DNA of 64,000 nt from Gordonia bronchialis DSM 43247 (lineage in GTDB: Bacteria; Actinomycetota; Actinomycetes; Mycobacteriales; Mycobacteriaceae). The notes under the pieces are model-generated. The model made no database searches. It worked only from the letters and a program-made list of their open reading frames with translations, and was not told the origin of the DNA. Every line of letters begins with the position of its first letter. Within the stretch, counting starts at the first letter, position 1. The stretch is taken from NCBI RefSeq assembly GCF_000024785.1, contig NC_013441.1:558001-622000 (forward strand), in the 5' to 3' direction. Made by a program: the position numbers and the translations under genes. Positions 48,319-58,038 of the stretch are shown piece after piece.

Positions 48319-50638
48319 GTGTCAAGTATTGCCGACCGAGCAACTCCAGGACGGCTACCGCACCGGATTTGTCGAGCGGCTCGTTCCCGTTCCCGCATTT
48401 CGGGCTCTGCACGCACGACGGGCACCCCGAATCGCACTCGCATCCGGCGACCGCGGCGCGGGTGGCCTCGATCCACGTCGCGAACGCGCCATACCCGCGG
48501 TCGGCGAAGCCGGCGCCACCGAGGTAGCCGTCGTAGACGAACACCGTCGGCAATCCGGTGTCGGGATGCAGATCGGTCGACAGGCCACCGATATCGGCGC
48601 GATCACAGGTAGCCACGAGCGGCAGCAACCCGATCGCGGCGTGTTCGGCCGCGTGCAACGATCCGGGCAGTCGGGTGGCGTCGATACCGGCGGACTCCAG
48701 CGACTCCGGGGTGAGGGTGTACATGACGGCCCGGGTATGCAGCGTCTGGCGTGGCATGTCGAGTTCGACGGCGTCGAGGACCTCGCCGGAGTAGAGCGTG
48801 CGCAGATAGCCGACGACCTGATGGGTCACATCCACCTCCACGAGTGCCACGGTCAGCGGGCCGTACACCTCGCTCTCGATGACGCGGATGATCGAGACGT
48901 CGGTGATGTCACGGGCCGATGTGGTCCAGTCGGGTTCCTCGGGATGCGCCAGGGCCAGCCCGTCGTCGAGGTCGAGCTCGTCGATCAGGTAGGTACGTCC
49001 CTGATGAATGTGCACCGCACCCGGATGGACGGTGCCGGGAGCGCGCCCGGAGTCGACGGTGCCCAGCAACTGGGAGGTGGTGGTGTCCACGATCAGTACC
49101 TGGCCACCGATGCCGCCGCGAATGTCGATGTCGGCGTGCGGTTCCACGCCCGGCGTCACATACCAGCCGGCCTTGCGTCGGCGCAGCAGACCGTCGGCCG
49201 CGAGTTCCGCGGCGACCTCGCTCGCGCCCCAGGCGTCGATCTCCTTGTCCGACAGTGGTATCTCGGCGGCCGCGCACAGTAGATGCGGACCCAGGACATA
49301 CGGGTTGCCCGGGTCGAAGACGGTCGCCTCCACCGGTTTACCCAGCAGGGCGGCGGGATGGTGTACCAGGTACGTGTCGAGCGGATCGTCGCGCGCCACC
49401 AGCACCACCAGCGAATCGCCCGATTCCCGCTGGCGCCCGGCGCGGCCGGCCTGCTGCCAGAACGACGCGACCGTCCCCGGGTAGCCGCTGACGATCACCG
49501 CGTCCAAACCACTGATGTCGACACCCAATTCGAGTGCGTTGGTGGTCGCGACCCCCACCAGCGACCCGTCGTTGATCGCCTGCTCGAGCCGCCGTCGATC
49601 CTCGGCGAGATACCCGGCGCGGTAGGCGGCCACCCGGTCGACGAGTTGCGGGGCGCTTTCGGCCAGCAGCCGCGCAGCGCCGAGCGCGGTGAGTTCGACG
49701 CCGCGCCGGCTGCGCGCGAAACACAGTGTCCGGGCGCCCTCCACCACGAAATCGGCCAGCAGACGCGCGGATTCGGAGCCGGCGGAGCGTCGGACCGGGG
49801 CTCCGTTCTCCCCGGTCACCGCCGGCAGGAAGTCCGGTTCCCACAACGCGACGGTCCGTTCGCCGCGTGGGGATCCGTCCTGGGTCACCGCGACCGCGGG
49901 CTCGCCTATCAAGCGGCTCAACGACTCTGCCGGATCGGCCACCGTTGCGCTGGCCGCGATCACGGTGACCTCGGCACCCGCGGCCCGCGCGATCCGCAGC
50001 AGACGCCGCATCACCAGCGAGGTGTGGGCGCCGAAGACGCCACGGTAGTGGTGACATTCGTCGATCACGATGTAGCGCAGATGCCGAAAGAACTGGCGCC
50101 AGCGGGCATGCCCACTGAGGATGCCGATATGGAGCATGTCCGGATTGGTGAAGATCCATCGCGAGTGGGCGCGAGCCCATTGACGTATTTCCGGGTCGGT
50201 GTCTCCGTCGTACGCACATGGTTGCAAATGGGAATACTCTTCGCGACCGGCAATGAGAGCGGACACCGACCTGATCTGATCAGCACCCAATGCCTTTGTG
50301 GGGGAGAGGTATAGGGCGGTGGAATGTGGGTCGGTGAGCAACTCGGTGAGTATTGGCATCTGGTACGCCAACGATTTGCCAGATGCTGTACCGGTGCATA
50401 TCACGACATGCTCGCCGCGTCGGGCAGCACACGCCGCACTCACCTGGTGTGTCCACGGCCGCTGGATCCCGTCGGCGCCGAAGGCGTCGATCAGCGCAGG
50501 CGGCAGCCATTCCGGCCAGTCGTCGAAAGACGGTGGGGCTGAGGGTATTACTTCGATGTGGGTGATCGGTGAACTCTCGGAGTCGCTGCCGGCGAGGCTG
50601 CGGCGCAGGAGCTCGGTGCCGTAGGTCGAGTTATGCAT
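48311..50638 (-). CDS. DEAD/DEAH-box helicase with DUF1998 (MrfA/Rv3649 type)
   Basis: 775 residues. Motif I CTGTASGKSLAYQMP, motif II VIDECHHYRG, motif III ASATVADP and motif VI QQAGRAGR are present. The C-terminal DUF1998 carries four Cys (CECDSGCPSCVQSPKC) for metal. Bacillus MrfA is a DNA repair helicase for mitomycin crosslinks. ATG 50638 chosen; no clear ribosome site. Confidence 0.9.
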   Translation of the reverse strand: MHNSTYGTELLRRSLAGSDSESSPITHIEVIPSAPPSFDDWPEWLPPALIDAFGADGIQRPWTHQVSAACAARRGEHVVICTGTASGKSLAYQMPILTELLTDPHSTALYLSPTKALGADQIRSVSALIAGREEYSHLQPCAYDGDTDPEIRQWARAHSRWIFTNPDMLHIGILSGHARWRQFFRHLRYIVIDECHHYRGVFGAHTSLVMRRLLRIARAAGAEVTVIAASATVADPAESLSRLIGEPAVAVTQDGSPRGERTVALWEPDFLPAVTGENGAPVRRSAGSESARLLADFVVEGARTLCFARSRRGVELTALGAARLLAESAPQLVDRVAAYRAGYLAEDRRRLEQAINDGSLVGVATTNALELGVDISGLDAVIVSGYPGTVASFWQQAGRAGRQRESGDSLVVLVARDDPLDTYLVHHPAALLGKPVEATVFDPGNPYVLGPHLLCAAAEIPLSDKEIDAWGASEVAAELAADGLLRRRKAGWYVTPGVEPHADIDIRGGIGGQVLIVDTTTSQLLGTVDSGRAPGTVHPGAVHIHQGRTYLIDELDLDDGLALAHPEEPDWTTSARDITDVSIIRVIESEVYGPLTVALVEVDVTHQVVGYLRTLYSGEVLDAVELDMPRQTLHTRAVMYTLTPESLESAGIDATRLPGSLHAAEHAAIGLLPLVATCDRADIGGLSTDLHPDTGLPTVFVYDGYLGGAGFADRGYGAFATWIEATRAAVAGCECDSGCPSCVQSPKCGNGNEPLDKSGAVAVLELLGRQYLTHV

Positions 50639-50978
50639 TGATGATGTGAATTTTCTACGTCGGCAGCACGTCCGAGTGCCGCCCACCGGGCGCCGATGTT
50701 ACTTCGCGATGTCGTTTTGCTGAAATCTGCCAGGTTTTCGCTCTCGTTGGTTGGTGCGACTATCGCGGCGCGACCGAACATGATTGACTAGGTGCGGCCG
50801 CAAGCTTTCGCCCATCACCGAGGGGTGGTGTCCGCGGGATCGAGTTGCAGCCGTGGTACTGAGGTTAGTTTGGCGGATCAGTTCTGATCTTCGCGGGGCT
50901 CTTTGAGGTATGGCGGTCAGACCGGCCACGGCACGGTGACCATCGTGTCGCGACATGAGGATGTAAAGGATTGCAGTA
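50639..50978. promoter_or_regulatory. Divergent intergenic region, csp leader
   Basis: 340 bp between the helicase and cspA. It should hold both promoters and a long cold-shock 5' leader. I could not place confident -35/-10 boxes. Confidence 0.3.
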
Positions 50979-51182
50979 ATGGCACAGGGAACTGTGAAGT
51001 GGTTCAACGCGGAAAAGGGCTTCGGCTTCATCGCACCTGATGAGGGGTCCGACGACGTGTTCGTCCACTACTCCGAGATCCAGGGATCCGGTTTCCGCAC
51101 TCTCGAAGAGAACCAGCGGGTCGAGTTCGAAGTTGGCCAGGGCACCAAGGGCCCGCAGGCCACCGGTGTTCGCGCCGTCTAG
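50979..51182 (+). CDS. cspA: Cold-shock protein (CspA family), copy 2
   Basis: 67 residues, RNP1 [10 protein letters not shown] and RNP2 [10 protein letters not shown]. Positionally equal to Rv3648c. Very similar to the copy at 14005; the two bracket the tad locus on opposite strands. Confidence 0.96.
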   Translation: MAQGTVKWFNAEKGFGFIAPDEGSDDVFVHYSEIQGSGFRTLEENQRVEFEVGQGTKGPQATGVRAV

Positions 51183-51286
51183 GACGCACCCGCACACTGC
51201 GTGACACGCAGCTTCACCCGCCCCCGGTCGTCTGGCCGGGGGTGGGTTCGTGTCTGGAGCGTTTGCGTCTCACCGAAGGGAGGGGC

Positions 51287-51886
51287 ATGGGTAATGTCGA
51301 TCACGTGGGCCAGTTGTCGTTCTACTCGGCGGAAACCGAGCAGCCCGCATACGACGACCTCGCGGGACTGCTGGCCGCGCACGGGCAATCGGCGCGCTCC
51401 GATTCCGGTACGCGGGTCTCGATCGTCGTGCCCGCACGGTGGCGCGCCGAGCACATCGTCGAAGAGATGACCGCCGCCGGCCTCACCGCCGAGTCCGCCA
51501 CCTCCGACGAGGGCACCCCGCTGGCGCGGACCGCGGCCTGTCCCGAACTCGACGCCCTGCACCGCGCCTGGACGTCGGGAGCGGTCAAGGCCGTGCCGGC
51601 CGGGTGGACCCCGACCCCACGGGTCCTGCGGCTGTGGGTACTGGCCGCCGGCCGCCCCGAAGGCGACCGGTACCTGCTCGGACTCGACCCGTATGCCCCC
51701 GACACCCACAGCCCGCTTGCCACCGCATTGATGCGGGTGGGTATCGCACCCACACTGGTCGGAGCGCGCAGCGGACACCCACCCGCCCTGCGCGTCGCGG
51801 GCCGTCGTCGGCTGACCCGCCTCGTCGAGTACATCGGCGACCCGCCCTCGGCGGCCGCGACCGCCGACTGGCCGACGGCGATGTGA
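51287..51886 (+). CDS. Conserved hypothetical protein (Rv3647c position)
   Basis: 199 residues, ATG after GAAGGGAGGGG. No membrane segment. Contains RVSIVVPARWRAEHIVEEM and VLRLWVLAAGRPEGDRYLLGL. Found between cspA and topA in mycobacteria too. Function unknown. Confidence 0.7.
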   Translation: MGNVDHVGQLSFYSAETEQPAYDDLAGLLAAHGQSARSDSGTRVSIVVPARWRAEHIVEEMTAAGLTAESATSDEGTPLARTAACPELDALHRAWTSGAVKAVPAGWTPTPRVLRLWVLAAGRPEGDRYLLGLDPYAPDTHSPLATALMRVGIAPTLVGARSGHPPALRVAGRRRLTRLVEYIGDPPSAAATADWPTAM

Positions 51887-52124
51887 TCGCCGGTCACCGA
51901 CAGAATGGGGATTTGGTCCCACCGGAGGGCGCTGACCAGCGACGAATGCGGGTCGACGACGCGTTCTCGGTCACACCCGGGGGTGCCGGGCGGAATTCAG
52001 ATGTGCAAATGACGCTATACATAAGGTACAAACCAGTCGAACAGGCTTGCTCGATGCACATCCTGCCGAAGCAGGCACGAGACCACGCTCGTTCACACTC
52101 CGAGTTCAACGCGAAGGATCGCCG

Positions 52125-55100
52125 GTGGCCGATACCAGCACCGCAACCCCCACGAATGGGCGCACGCTCCGACGACTCGTGATCGTCGAGTCCCCGACCA
52201 AGGCCCGCAAGATCGCCGGCTACCTCGGGTCGAACTACGTCGTGGAGTCGTCTCGCGGACACATCCGTGACCTGCCGCGCGGCGCCGCCGATGTGCCGGC
52301 CAAGTACAAGGGCCAGCCGTGGGCGCGTCTCGGCGTGAACGTCGACGAGAACTTCGAGCCGCTCTATGTGGTCTCGCCGGACAAGAAGTCCACGGTCACC
52401 GAGCTGAAGTCGCTGATGCGGGACGTCGACGAGCTCTACCTCGCCACCGACGGTGACCGCGAGGGTGAGGCGATCGCCTGGCATCTGCTTGAGACGCTCA
52501 AGCCCAAGATCCCGGTCAAGCGGATGGTGTTCCACGAGATCACCGAACCCGCCATCCGCGCCGCCGCCGAGAACCCCCGCGACCTCGACATCGACCTCGT
52601 CGACGCCCAGGAGACCCGCCGCATCCTCGACCGCCTATACGGCTACGAGGTGTCGCCGGTGCTGTGGAAGAAGGTCATGCCGAAGCTGTCGGCGGGCCGC
52701 GTGCAGTCGGTGGCCACCCGCATCATCGTCGAGCGCGAACGTGAGCGGATGGCGTTCGTGTCCGCCGAGTACTGGGACATCGACGCCAACATGGATGCGG
52801 GCAAGGACGCCAGCCCGCAGACCTTCAACGCGCGGTTGGTGGGCGTCGACGACGCCCGGGTCGCGACCGGACGCGACTTCGACTCGCGGGGTGCGCTCAA
52901 GCGTGCCGACGGTGTGGTGGTGCTCGACGAGACACGTGCCCGGGCACTGGCCGACGCCCTCGACGGCGCCGACATCACCGTCAGCTCGGTGGAGGAGAAG
53001 CCCTACACCCGTCGCCCGTACGCGCCGTTCATGACCTCGACGCTGCAGCAGGAGGCCGGCCGCAAGCTGCGGTTCTCCTCCGACCGCACTATGCGCATCG
53101 CGCAGCGCCTGTACGAGAACGGTTTCATCACCTACATGCGTACCGACTCGACGACGCTGAGCGAGTCGGCGATCAACGCGGCACGCGCGCAGGCACGAGA
53201 GCTGTACGGCGACAACTACGTTCACCCGACCCCGCGCCAGCACACCCGCAAGGTGAAGAACGCGCAGGAGGCACACGAGGCGATCCGCCCGGCCGGCGAG
53301 TCGTTCCGGACGCCCGGTCAGGTGGCGGGGCAGCTCGAAGCCGACGAGTTCCGTCTCTACGAGCTGATCTGGCAGCGCACCGTCGCCTCCCAGATGGCTG
53401 ACGCCAAGGGCACCACCCTGAGCCTGCGGATGACCGGCACCGCGTCCACCGGCGAGACCTGTGTGTTCGCCGCGTCGGGCCGTACCATCACCTTCCCCGG
53501 CTTCCTGTCGGCCTACGTGGAGACCGTCGACGATCTCGCCGGTGGTCAGGCCGACGACGCCGAGAACCGTCTGCCGCAGCTGCGCGAGGGGCAGGCGCTG
53601 CGGGCCACCGAGCTCTCGGCCGACGGGCACTCCACCAACCCGCCCGCCCGGTTCACCGAGGCGTCGCTGGTCAAGGTGCTCGAAGAACTCGGCATCGGCC
53701 GGCCGTCGACGTACGCGTCGATCATCGGGACCATCCAGGACCGCGGTTACGTCGTCAAGAAGGGCAACGCCCTGGTGCCGTCGTGGATCGCGTTCGCGGT
53801 CGTCGGGCTGCTCGAGGCGTACTTCCAGGGCCTGGTGGACTACGACTTCACCGCATCCCTCGAGGACGACCTCGACGAGATCGCCAGCGGCCGCGAGAAC
53901 CGGACACGCTGGCTGACCGAGTTCTACTTCGGCGACGCGGCACCCAACGCGGAGCACGACGCTGAAATAGCCGGTTCGGAGATCGCCAAGCACGGTGGCC
54001 TGAAGAAGCTCGTGGGCGTCAATCTCGAGGAGATCGACGCCCGCGAGGTCAACTCCATCCGGCTCTTCGACGACGAGCAGGGCCGGCCGGTGTACGTGCG
54101 TGTCGGACGGTTCGGCCCGTACCTGGAACGCAATCTGTCTGCCGCCTCAGCAGCCTCGCCGGACGCCGAGCCGGATCTGCAGCGAGCCAACCTGCCCGCC
54201 GACATCACCCCGGACGAACTGACCCTCGCCCTCGCCGAAAAGCTGTTCTCGACGCCGCAGGAGGGACGCTCGCTGGGCGTCGACCCGGTGACCGGGCACG
54301 AGATCGTCGCCAAGGAGGGCCGCTTCGGTCCGTACGTCACCGAGATCCTGCCGTCGGACGACGACGATGACGATGGCAACAGCCCCGCAACCGTGCCGGC
54401 CGGTCCGACGCCGCGCGATGGTGGTGGCACGGGTGGTCAGGGCTCCGACGCCGAGGTGGTCCCGCTGGACACGCCGTCGGGTGGCGGAACGGCCACCAAG
54501 ACCGCGGCCAAGGCTGCCGCCAAGAAGACCACCGCGAAGAAGGCGGCCAAGAAGGCAGGGCCGAAGCCGCGGACCGGTTCGCTGTTCAAGACGATGGACA
54601 TCTCCACCGTCACCCTCGACGACGCACTGAAGTTGCTGTCGCTGCCCCGCGTCGTCGGCGTCGACCCGGAGTCGGGTGACGAGATCACCGCACAGAACGG
54701 CCGGTACGGTCCGTATCTGAAGAAGGGGACCGACTCGCGGTCGCTGACCAGCGAGGAGCAGCTCTTCTCGATCACCCTCGACGAGGCGCTGAAGATCTAT
54801 TCCGAGCCCAAACGCCGCGGTCGTCAGGCCGCTGCGCCGCCGCTGCGCGACCTGGGCAAGGAGGATTCGGTGAGCGGGAAGCCGATGGTGATCAAGGACG
54901 GCCGCTTCGGCCCGTACGTCACCGACGGCGAGACCAACGCCAGCCTGCGCAAGGGCGACGAGGTGGCCACCATCACCCCTGAGCGGGCGATGGAGCTGCT
55001 CGCCGATCGCCGGGCCCGCGGTCCGGCCACCAAGCGCGCCAAGAAGGCCCCGGCCAAGAAGGCGACGGCTGCGAAGAAGACTGCCGCGAAGAAGACTGCT

Positions 55101-55220
55101 GCCAAGAAGACCGCCGCGAAGAAGACGACAGCGAAGAAGACGACAGCGAAGAAGACGACAGCGAAGAAGACCGCCGCGAAGAAGACCACCGCGAAGAAGA
55201 CCACCGACACCGGCGAGTAG
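52125..55220 (+). CDS. topA: DNA topoisomerase I
   Basis: 1031 residues from GTG 52125 with AAGGA upstream. Relaxes negative supercoils. TOPRIM motifs IVESPTKARKIAGYLG and DREGEAIAWHL; catalytic Tyr in FITYMRTDS (about residue 337). Four C-terminal repeats contain GRFGPY or GRYGPY, and a Lys/Ala/Thr repeat tail (AAKKT units) of about 60 residues ends the protein, as in mycobacteria and relatives. No zinc fingers, as expected. Confidence 0.97.
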   Translation: MADTSTATPTNGRTLRRLVIVESPTKARKIAGYLGSNYVVESSRGHIRDLPRGAADVPAKYKGQPWARLGVNVDENFEPLYVVSPDKKSTVTELKSLMRDVDELYLATDGDREGEAIAWHLLETLKPKIPVKRMVFHEITEPAIRAAAENPRDLDIDLVDAQETRRILDRLYGYEVSPVLWKKVMPKLSAGRVQSVATRIIVERERERMAFVSAEYWDIDANMDAGKDASPQTFNARLVGVDDARVATGRDFDSRGALKRADGVVVLDETRARALADALDGADITVSSVEEKPYTRRPYAPFMTSTLQQEAGRKLRFSSDRTMRIAQRLYENGFITYMRTDSTTLSESAINAARAQARELYGDNYVHPTPRQHTRKVKNAQEAHEAIRPAGESFRTPGQVAGQLEADEFRLYELIWQRTVASQMADAKGTTLSLRMTGTASTGETCVFAASGRTITFPGFLSAYVETVDDLAGGQADDAENRLPQLREGQALRATELSADGHSTNPPARFTEASLVKVLEELGIGRPSTYASIIGTIQDRGYVVKKGNALVPSWIAFAVVGLLEAYFQGLVDYDFTASLEDDLDEIASGRENRTRWLTEFYFGDAAPNAEHDAEIAGSEIAKHGGLKKLVGVNLEEIDAREVNSIRLFDDEQGRPVYVRVGRFGPYLERNLSAASAASPDAEPDLQRANLPADITPDELTLALAEKLFSTPQEGRSLGVDPVTGHEIVAKEGRFGPYVTEILPSDDDDDDGNSPATVPAGPTPRDGGGTGGQGSDAEVVPLDTPSGGGTATKTAAKAAAKKTTAKKAAKKAGPKPRTGSLFKTMDISTVTLDDALKLLSLPRVVGVDPESGDEITAQNGRYGPYLKKGTDSRSLTSEEQLFSITLDEALKIYSEPKRRGRQAAAPPLRDLGKEDSVSGKPMVIKDGRFGPYVTDGETNASLRKGDEVATITPERAMELLADRRARGPATKRAKKAPAKKATAAKKTAAKKTAAKKTAAKKTTAKKTTAKKTTAKKTAAKKTTAKKTTDTGE

Positions 55221-55291
55221 TGCGTCGATCGTCGGATACCGGCGAATTGAGGCATTCGAATTCCGTCGTCGGCTGAGACACACTCGACGAC

Positions 55292-56232
55292 GTGGCGAGC
55301 GTCGACGTCCCGTTGACCCTGCACACCGCGTTGACGTCGTGGCGTGCCGATCCGACGACGCTGGTGCTCGCGATACTGGCGGCTGGGACCTACTGGTTGA
55401 GCTGGCGTCGCTCGTCGCTTCCGCGCTCTCGCGGCTGGTGGTGTTCGGCGCCGCGTGTGTGGTGTGGCTGATCAGCGGATGCGGCTTCGTCGGCGTCTAC
55501 GGCGACACGCTGTTCTGGGTGCGGGCACTGCAGTTCGTGATGATCCTGTTCCTCGCGCCGCTGCTGCTGGCGCTCGCGATGCCGGTGACCGCGCTGCGCG
55601 ACGCGAGTTCACCGCGGTGGCGTGCGCGCGGCCGACGGATGATGGCGAGTCGCGTGGCCCGGATGCTCGCCCATCCGGCCACGACGTCGGCGGCGATGCT
55701 TGTCATGCCGTGGCTGATCTACCTCACCGCCTGGTATCCAGCCCTGCTGGCCGATCGGGTGGTCGACGACGTCACCCGAATCCTGTTGTTGCTCATCGGT
55801 TGTGGCTACTTCTACGTACGCCTGCAGCTCGATCCGGTGCCCCATCGGCGTCCGCAGTCGGTGTCGTTGCTCATCAGTCTCGTCGAGACGCTCGGCGACG
55901 GAGTGCTCGGTGTGGTGATCTGGCAGGGCGCGATCCTGGCACCCGACCACTACTCCGCGTTGCACCGCACGTGGGGTCCGTCGATCCGGACCGATCAGAC
56001 CATCGGGGCCGGGGTGTTCTGGATTCTCGGGGACCTCGTCGGGTTGCCGTTCCTGATGCTGGTGCTCGGCCGGTTCCGTGCCGATGAGCGGGTTCGCGAG
56101 ATCGAGGTCGACGCGGTCCTCGACGGGACGGTCCCTGGCAGGACGGTCCTATACGGCGAGCCGCCGGACGCGCCGACGTCGGATTCCGGTCTGTGGTGGG
56201 AACACGATCCCGCCTTCCGGAACCGCCGTTAG
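55292..56232 (+). pseudogene. CtaG-type cytochrome oxidase assembly protein, frameshifted
   Basis: The N-terminal part (from GTG 55292: DPTTLVLAILAAGTYWLSWRR) and the rest (RLVVFGAACVVWLISGCG onward) are in different frames; the switch is needed near 55425-55440. Together they give the usual multi-helix CtaG layout with the segments FWVRALQFVMILFLAPLLLAL and AAMLVMPWLIYLTAWYPALL. If only the downstream frame is used, the first helix is lost. This could be a true mutation or a base-call error. Confidence 0.6.
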
Positions 56233-56261
56233 CCCCCGTCAGCGCAGCCTCGGACGGGCCG

Positions 56262-57818
56262 TCAGGCCTGGCGATACGGTGCCATCAGCGGCCGCGCGAG
56301 CAGTGTCTCGATGCCGCGGCCCCGTAGTTCCACGCCTTCGCCGATCTCCCAGTGCTCGGCCTCCTCGCGCGACGCGAGGAACACCGCGCGGGCCGAGCCG
56401 AGCACCCGGGTCGGCTCGTCCTTGGCGAGTTCGGTGAGTCGCGCGGCCTCGTTGACCGGATCGCCGATCACGGTGTACTCGAGTCGCTGCTCGGCCCCGA
56501 TGTGCCCGGCGATCGCCTTGCCCGCGGACACCCCGATCCCGATGTCGGTGTCGCCGAGGGTCTCGTACAGTTCGGCGCGCAGTTCGCGGGCCGATGCCAG
56601 GGCCCGGCCGGCGAAGTCCTCGAGATCGAGCGGCGCCCCGAAGATGGCCAGCGCCGCGTCGCCCTGGAATTTGTTGACGAACCCGCCATGGCGTCCGACC
56701 ACCTCGACCACCACGCGGAAGAACTCGTTGAGCAGTTCGACGATCTCGCGGGGCGGCCGGTTGACGGCCAGCCGGGTCGATCCGACGATGTCGACGAACA
56801 GCACCCCCACGTAGCGTTCCTCGCCGCCGAGTTCGGTGCCGGTCTCGATGGCCTTGCGGGCCACGTCCTCGCCCACGTACCGGCCGAACAGGTTGCGCAG
56901 CTGCTGGCGTTCGCGCAGGTCGGACACCATGTCGTTGAACCCGGCTTGCAGCAGGCCCAGGTCGCTGCCGTCGTAGATCTTGACCGCGACGTCGAGGTTG
57001 CCCGCGCTGACCTGGCTCTGCGCACGCCGAAGCTGCTTGATGGGGTCGTTGATGGCCGACACCACCCGCACGATCGCGAGGAGGCTGAACGCGAGCGCCG
57101 ACAACGCCATCCACAGGATGGGGCGCTCGAGGCCGGTGGCGTCGGCTTCGATGAACCCGAGTCGGTGCAACACGATGAGGCCGACGATCACCATCATCGG
57201 CGCCACCGCGCTGATCACCCAGAAGGTGGTGATGCGGGTGGTGACGCTCGGGGCGATGGCGTTGTCGGGATCGTTGGCCATCGCCGCGACGGTGATCGGG
57301 CGCAGCACCTTCTCGGCCTGCATGTAACTGAGGGCACAGGTGACGAGCGCACCGATGACGCTCGCGATCGCCACGATGAAGGCGTTCTTGTTCGACACGG
57401 TCAGGTTGACCAGCGTGAACAGCACCCCACCGATCATCCACAGCGCGGCGTTGACCGCCGACAGCAACATCGGCAGGGCCAGCGCGCGGCGTCGGGCCGA
57501 CTCGTTGTCCAGGCGCGTACGTCGTCGATGCCAGATCAGGACCGGCAACGAGAGCTGGATACTGAGGAACCCGCCGACCAGCATCGCGATGATCAGATAG
57601 AACGCGAAGATCACCTGGTTGAGCGCGGTGATCTCGTCGAGACTGATGGAATCCTGTAGCGGCATCCCGAACCGCAGGAACGCGAACGTGAACAGCGCAC
57701 CGACGAGATTCGCCCGCAACATGTCGAGGGCGAGAATCGGCCACGGCGTATGCACCAGCCATCGGGCGAGATGCACGCCCTTTGACCACCGAGACCGTTG
57801 CTGTATCACGCCAACCAC
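56262..57818 (-). CDS. Membrane adenylate cyclase (Rv3645 type)
   Basis: 518 residues from GTG 57818; a further upstream start is possible. Six hydrophobic segments in the first 300 residues, a HAMP region (NDPIKQLRRAQSQVSAGNLD), then a class III cyclase domain with metal Asp in LFVDIVGSTRLA, NKFQGDAALAIFGAP and EYTVIGDPVNEAARL. Rv3645 is a cAMP-producing cyclase. Confidence 0.9.
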   Translation of the reverse strand: MVGVIQQRSRWSKGVHLARWLVHTPWPILALDMLRANLVGALFTFAFLRFGMPLQDSISLDEITALNQVIFAFYLIIAMLVGGFLSIQLSLPVLIWHRRRTRLDNESARRRALALPMLLSAVNAALWMIGGVLFTLVNLTVSNKNAFIVAIASVIGALVTCALSYMQAEKVLRPITVAAMANDPDNAIAPSVTTRITTFWVISAVAPMMVIVGLIVLHRLGFIEADATGLERPILWMALSALAFSLLAIVRVVSAINDPIKQLRRAQSQVSAGNLDVAVKIYDGSDLGLLQAGFNDMVSDLRERQQLRNLFGRYVGEDVARKAIETGTELGGEERYVGVLFVDIVGSTRLAVNRPPREIVELLNEFFRVVVEVVGRHGGFVNKFQGDAALAIFGAPLDLEDFAGRALASARELRAELYETLGDTDIGIGVSAGKAIAGHIGAEQRLEYTVIGDPVNEAARLTELAKDEPTRVLGSARAVFLASREEAEHWEIGEGVELRGRGIETLLARPLMAPYRQA

Positions 57819-58038
57819 GGTAGCTGGCTGCTTGCAATTGTTAAACAACACCGATGTGGCTCGATCGGCGTCGAATCGCCGCAATCGGGCACATCGCCCT
57901 GTTCAGCGCGGTGCTTCGTCGAGCGGGCCGGGTGGGAGGGTGTGACAAACTTGGCGTGCGAGCGGTCGCTTCCGGGGGGTTGTGGAGTCATCGCGTCCGG
58001 TCAGGGACATGTCCGTGCAGCCGATTACGCTGTGGCGT

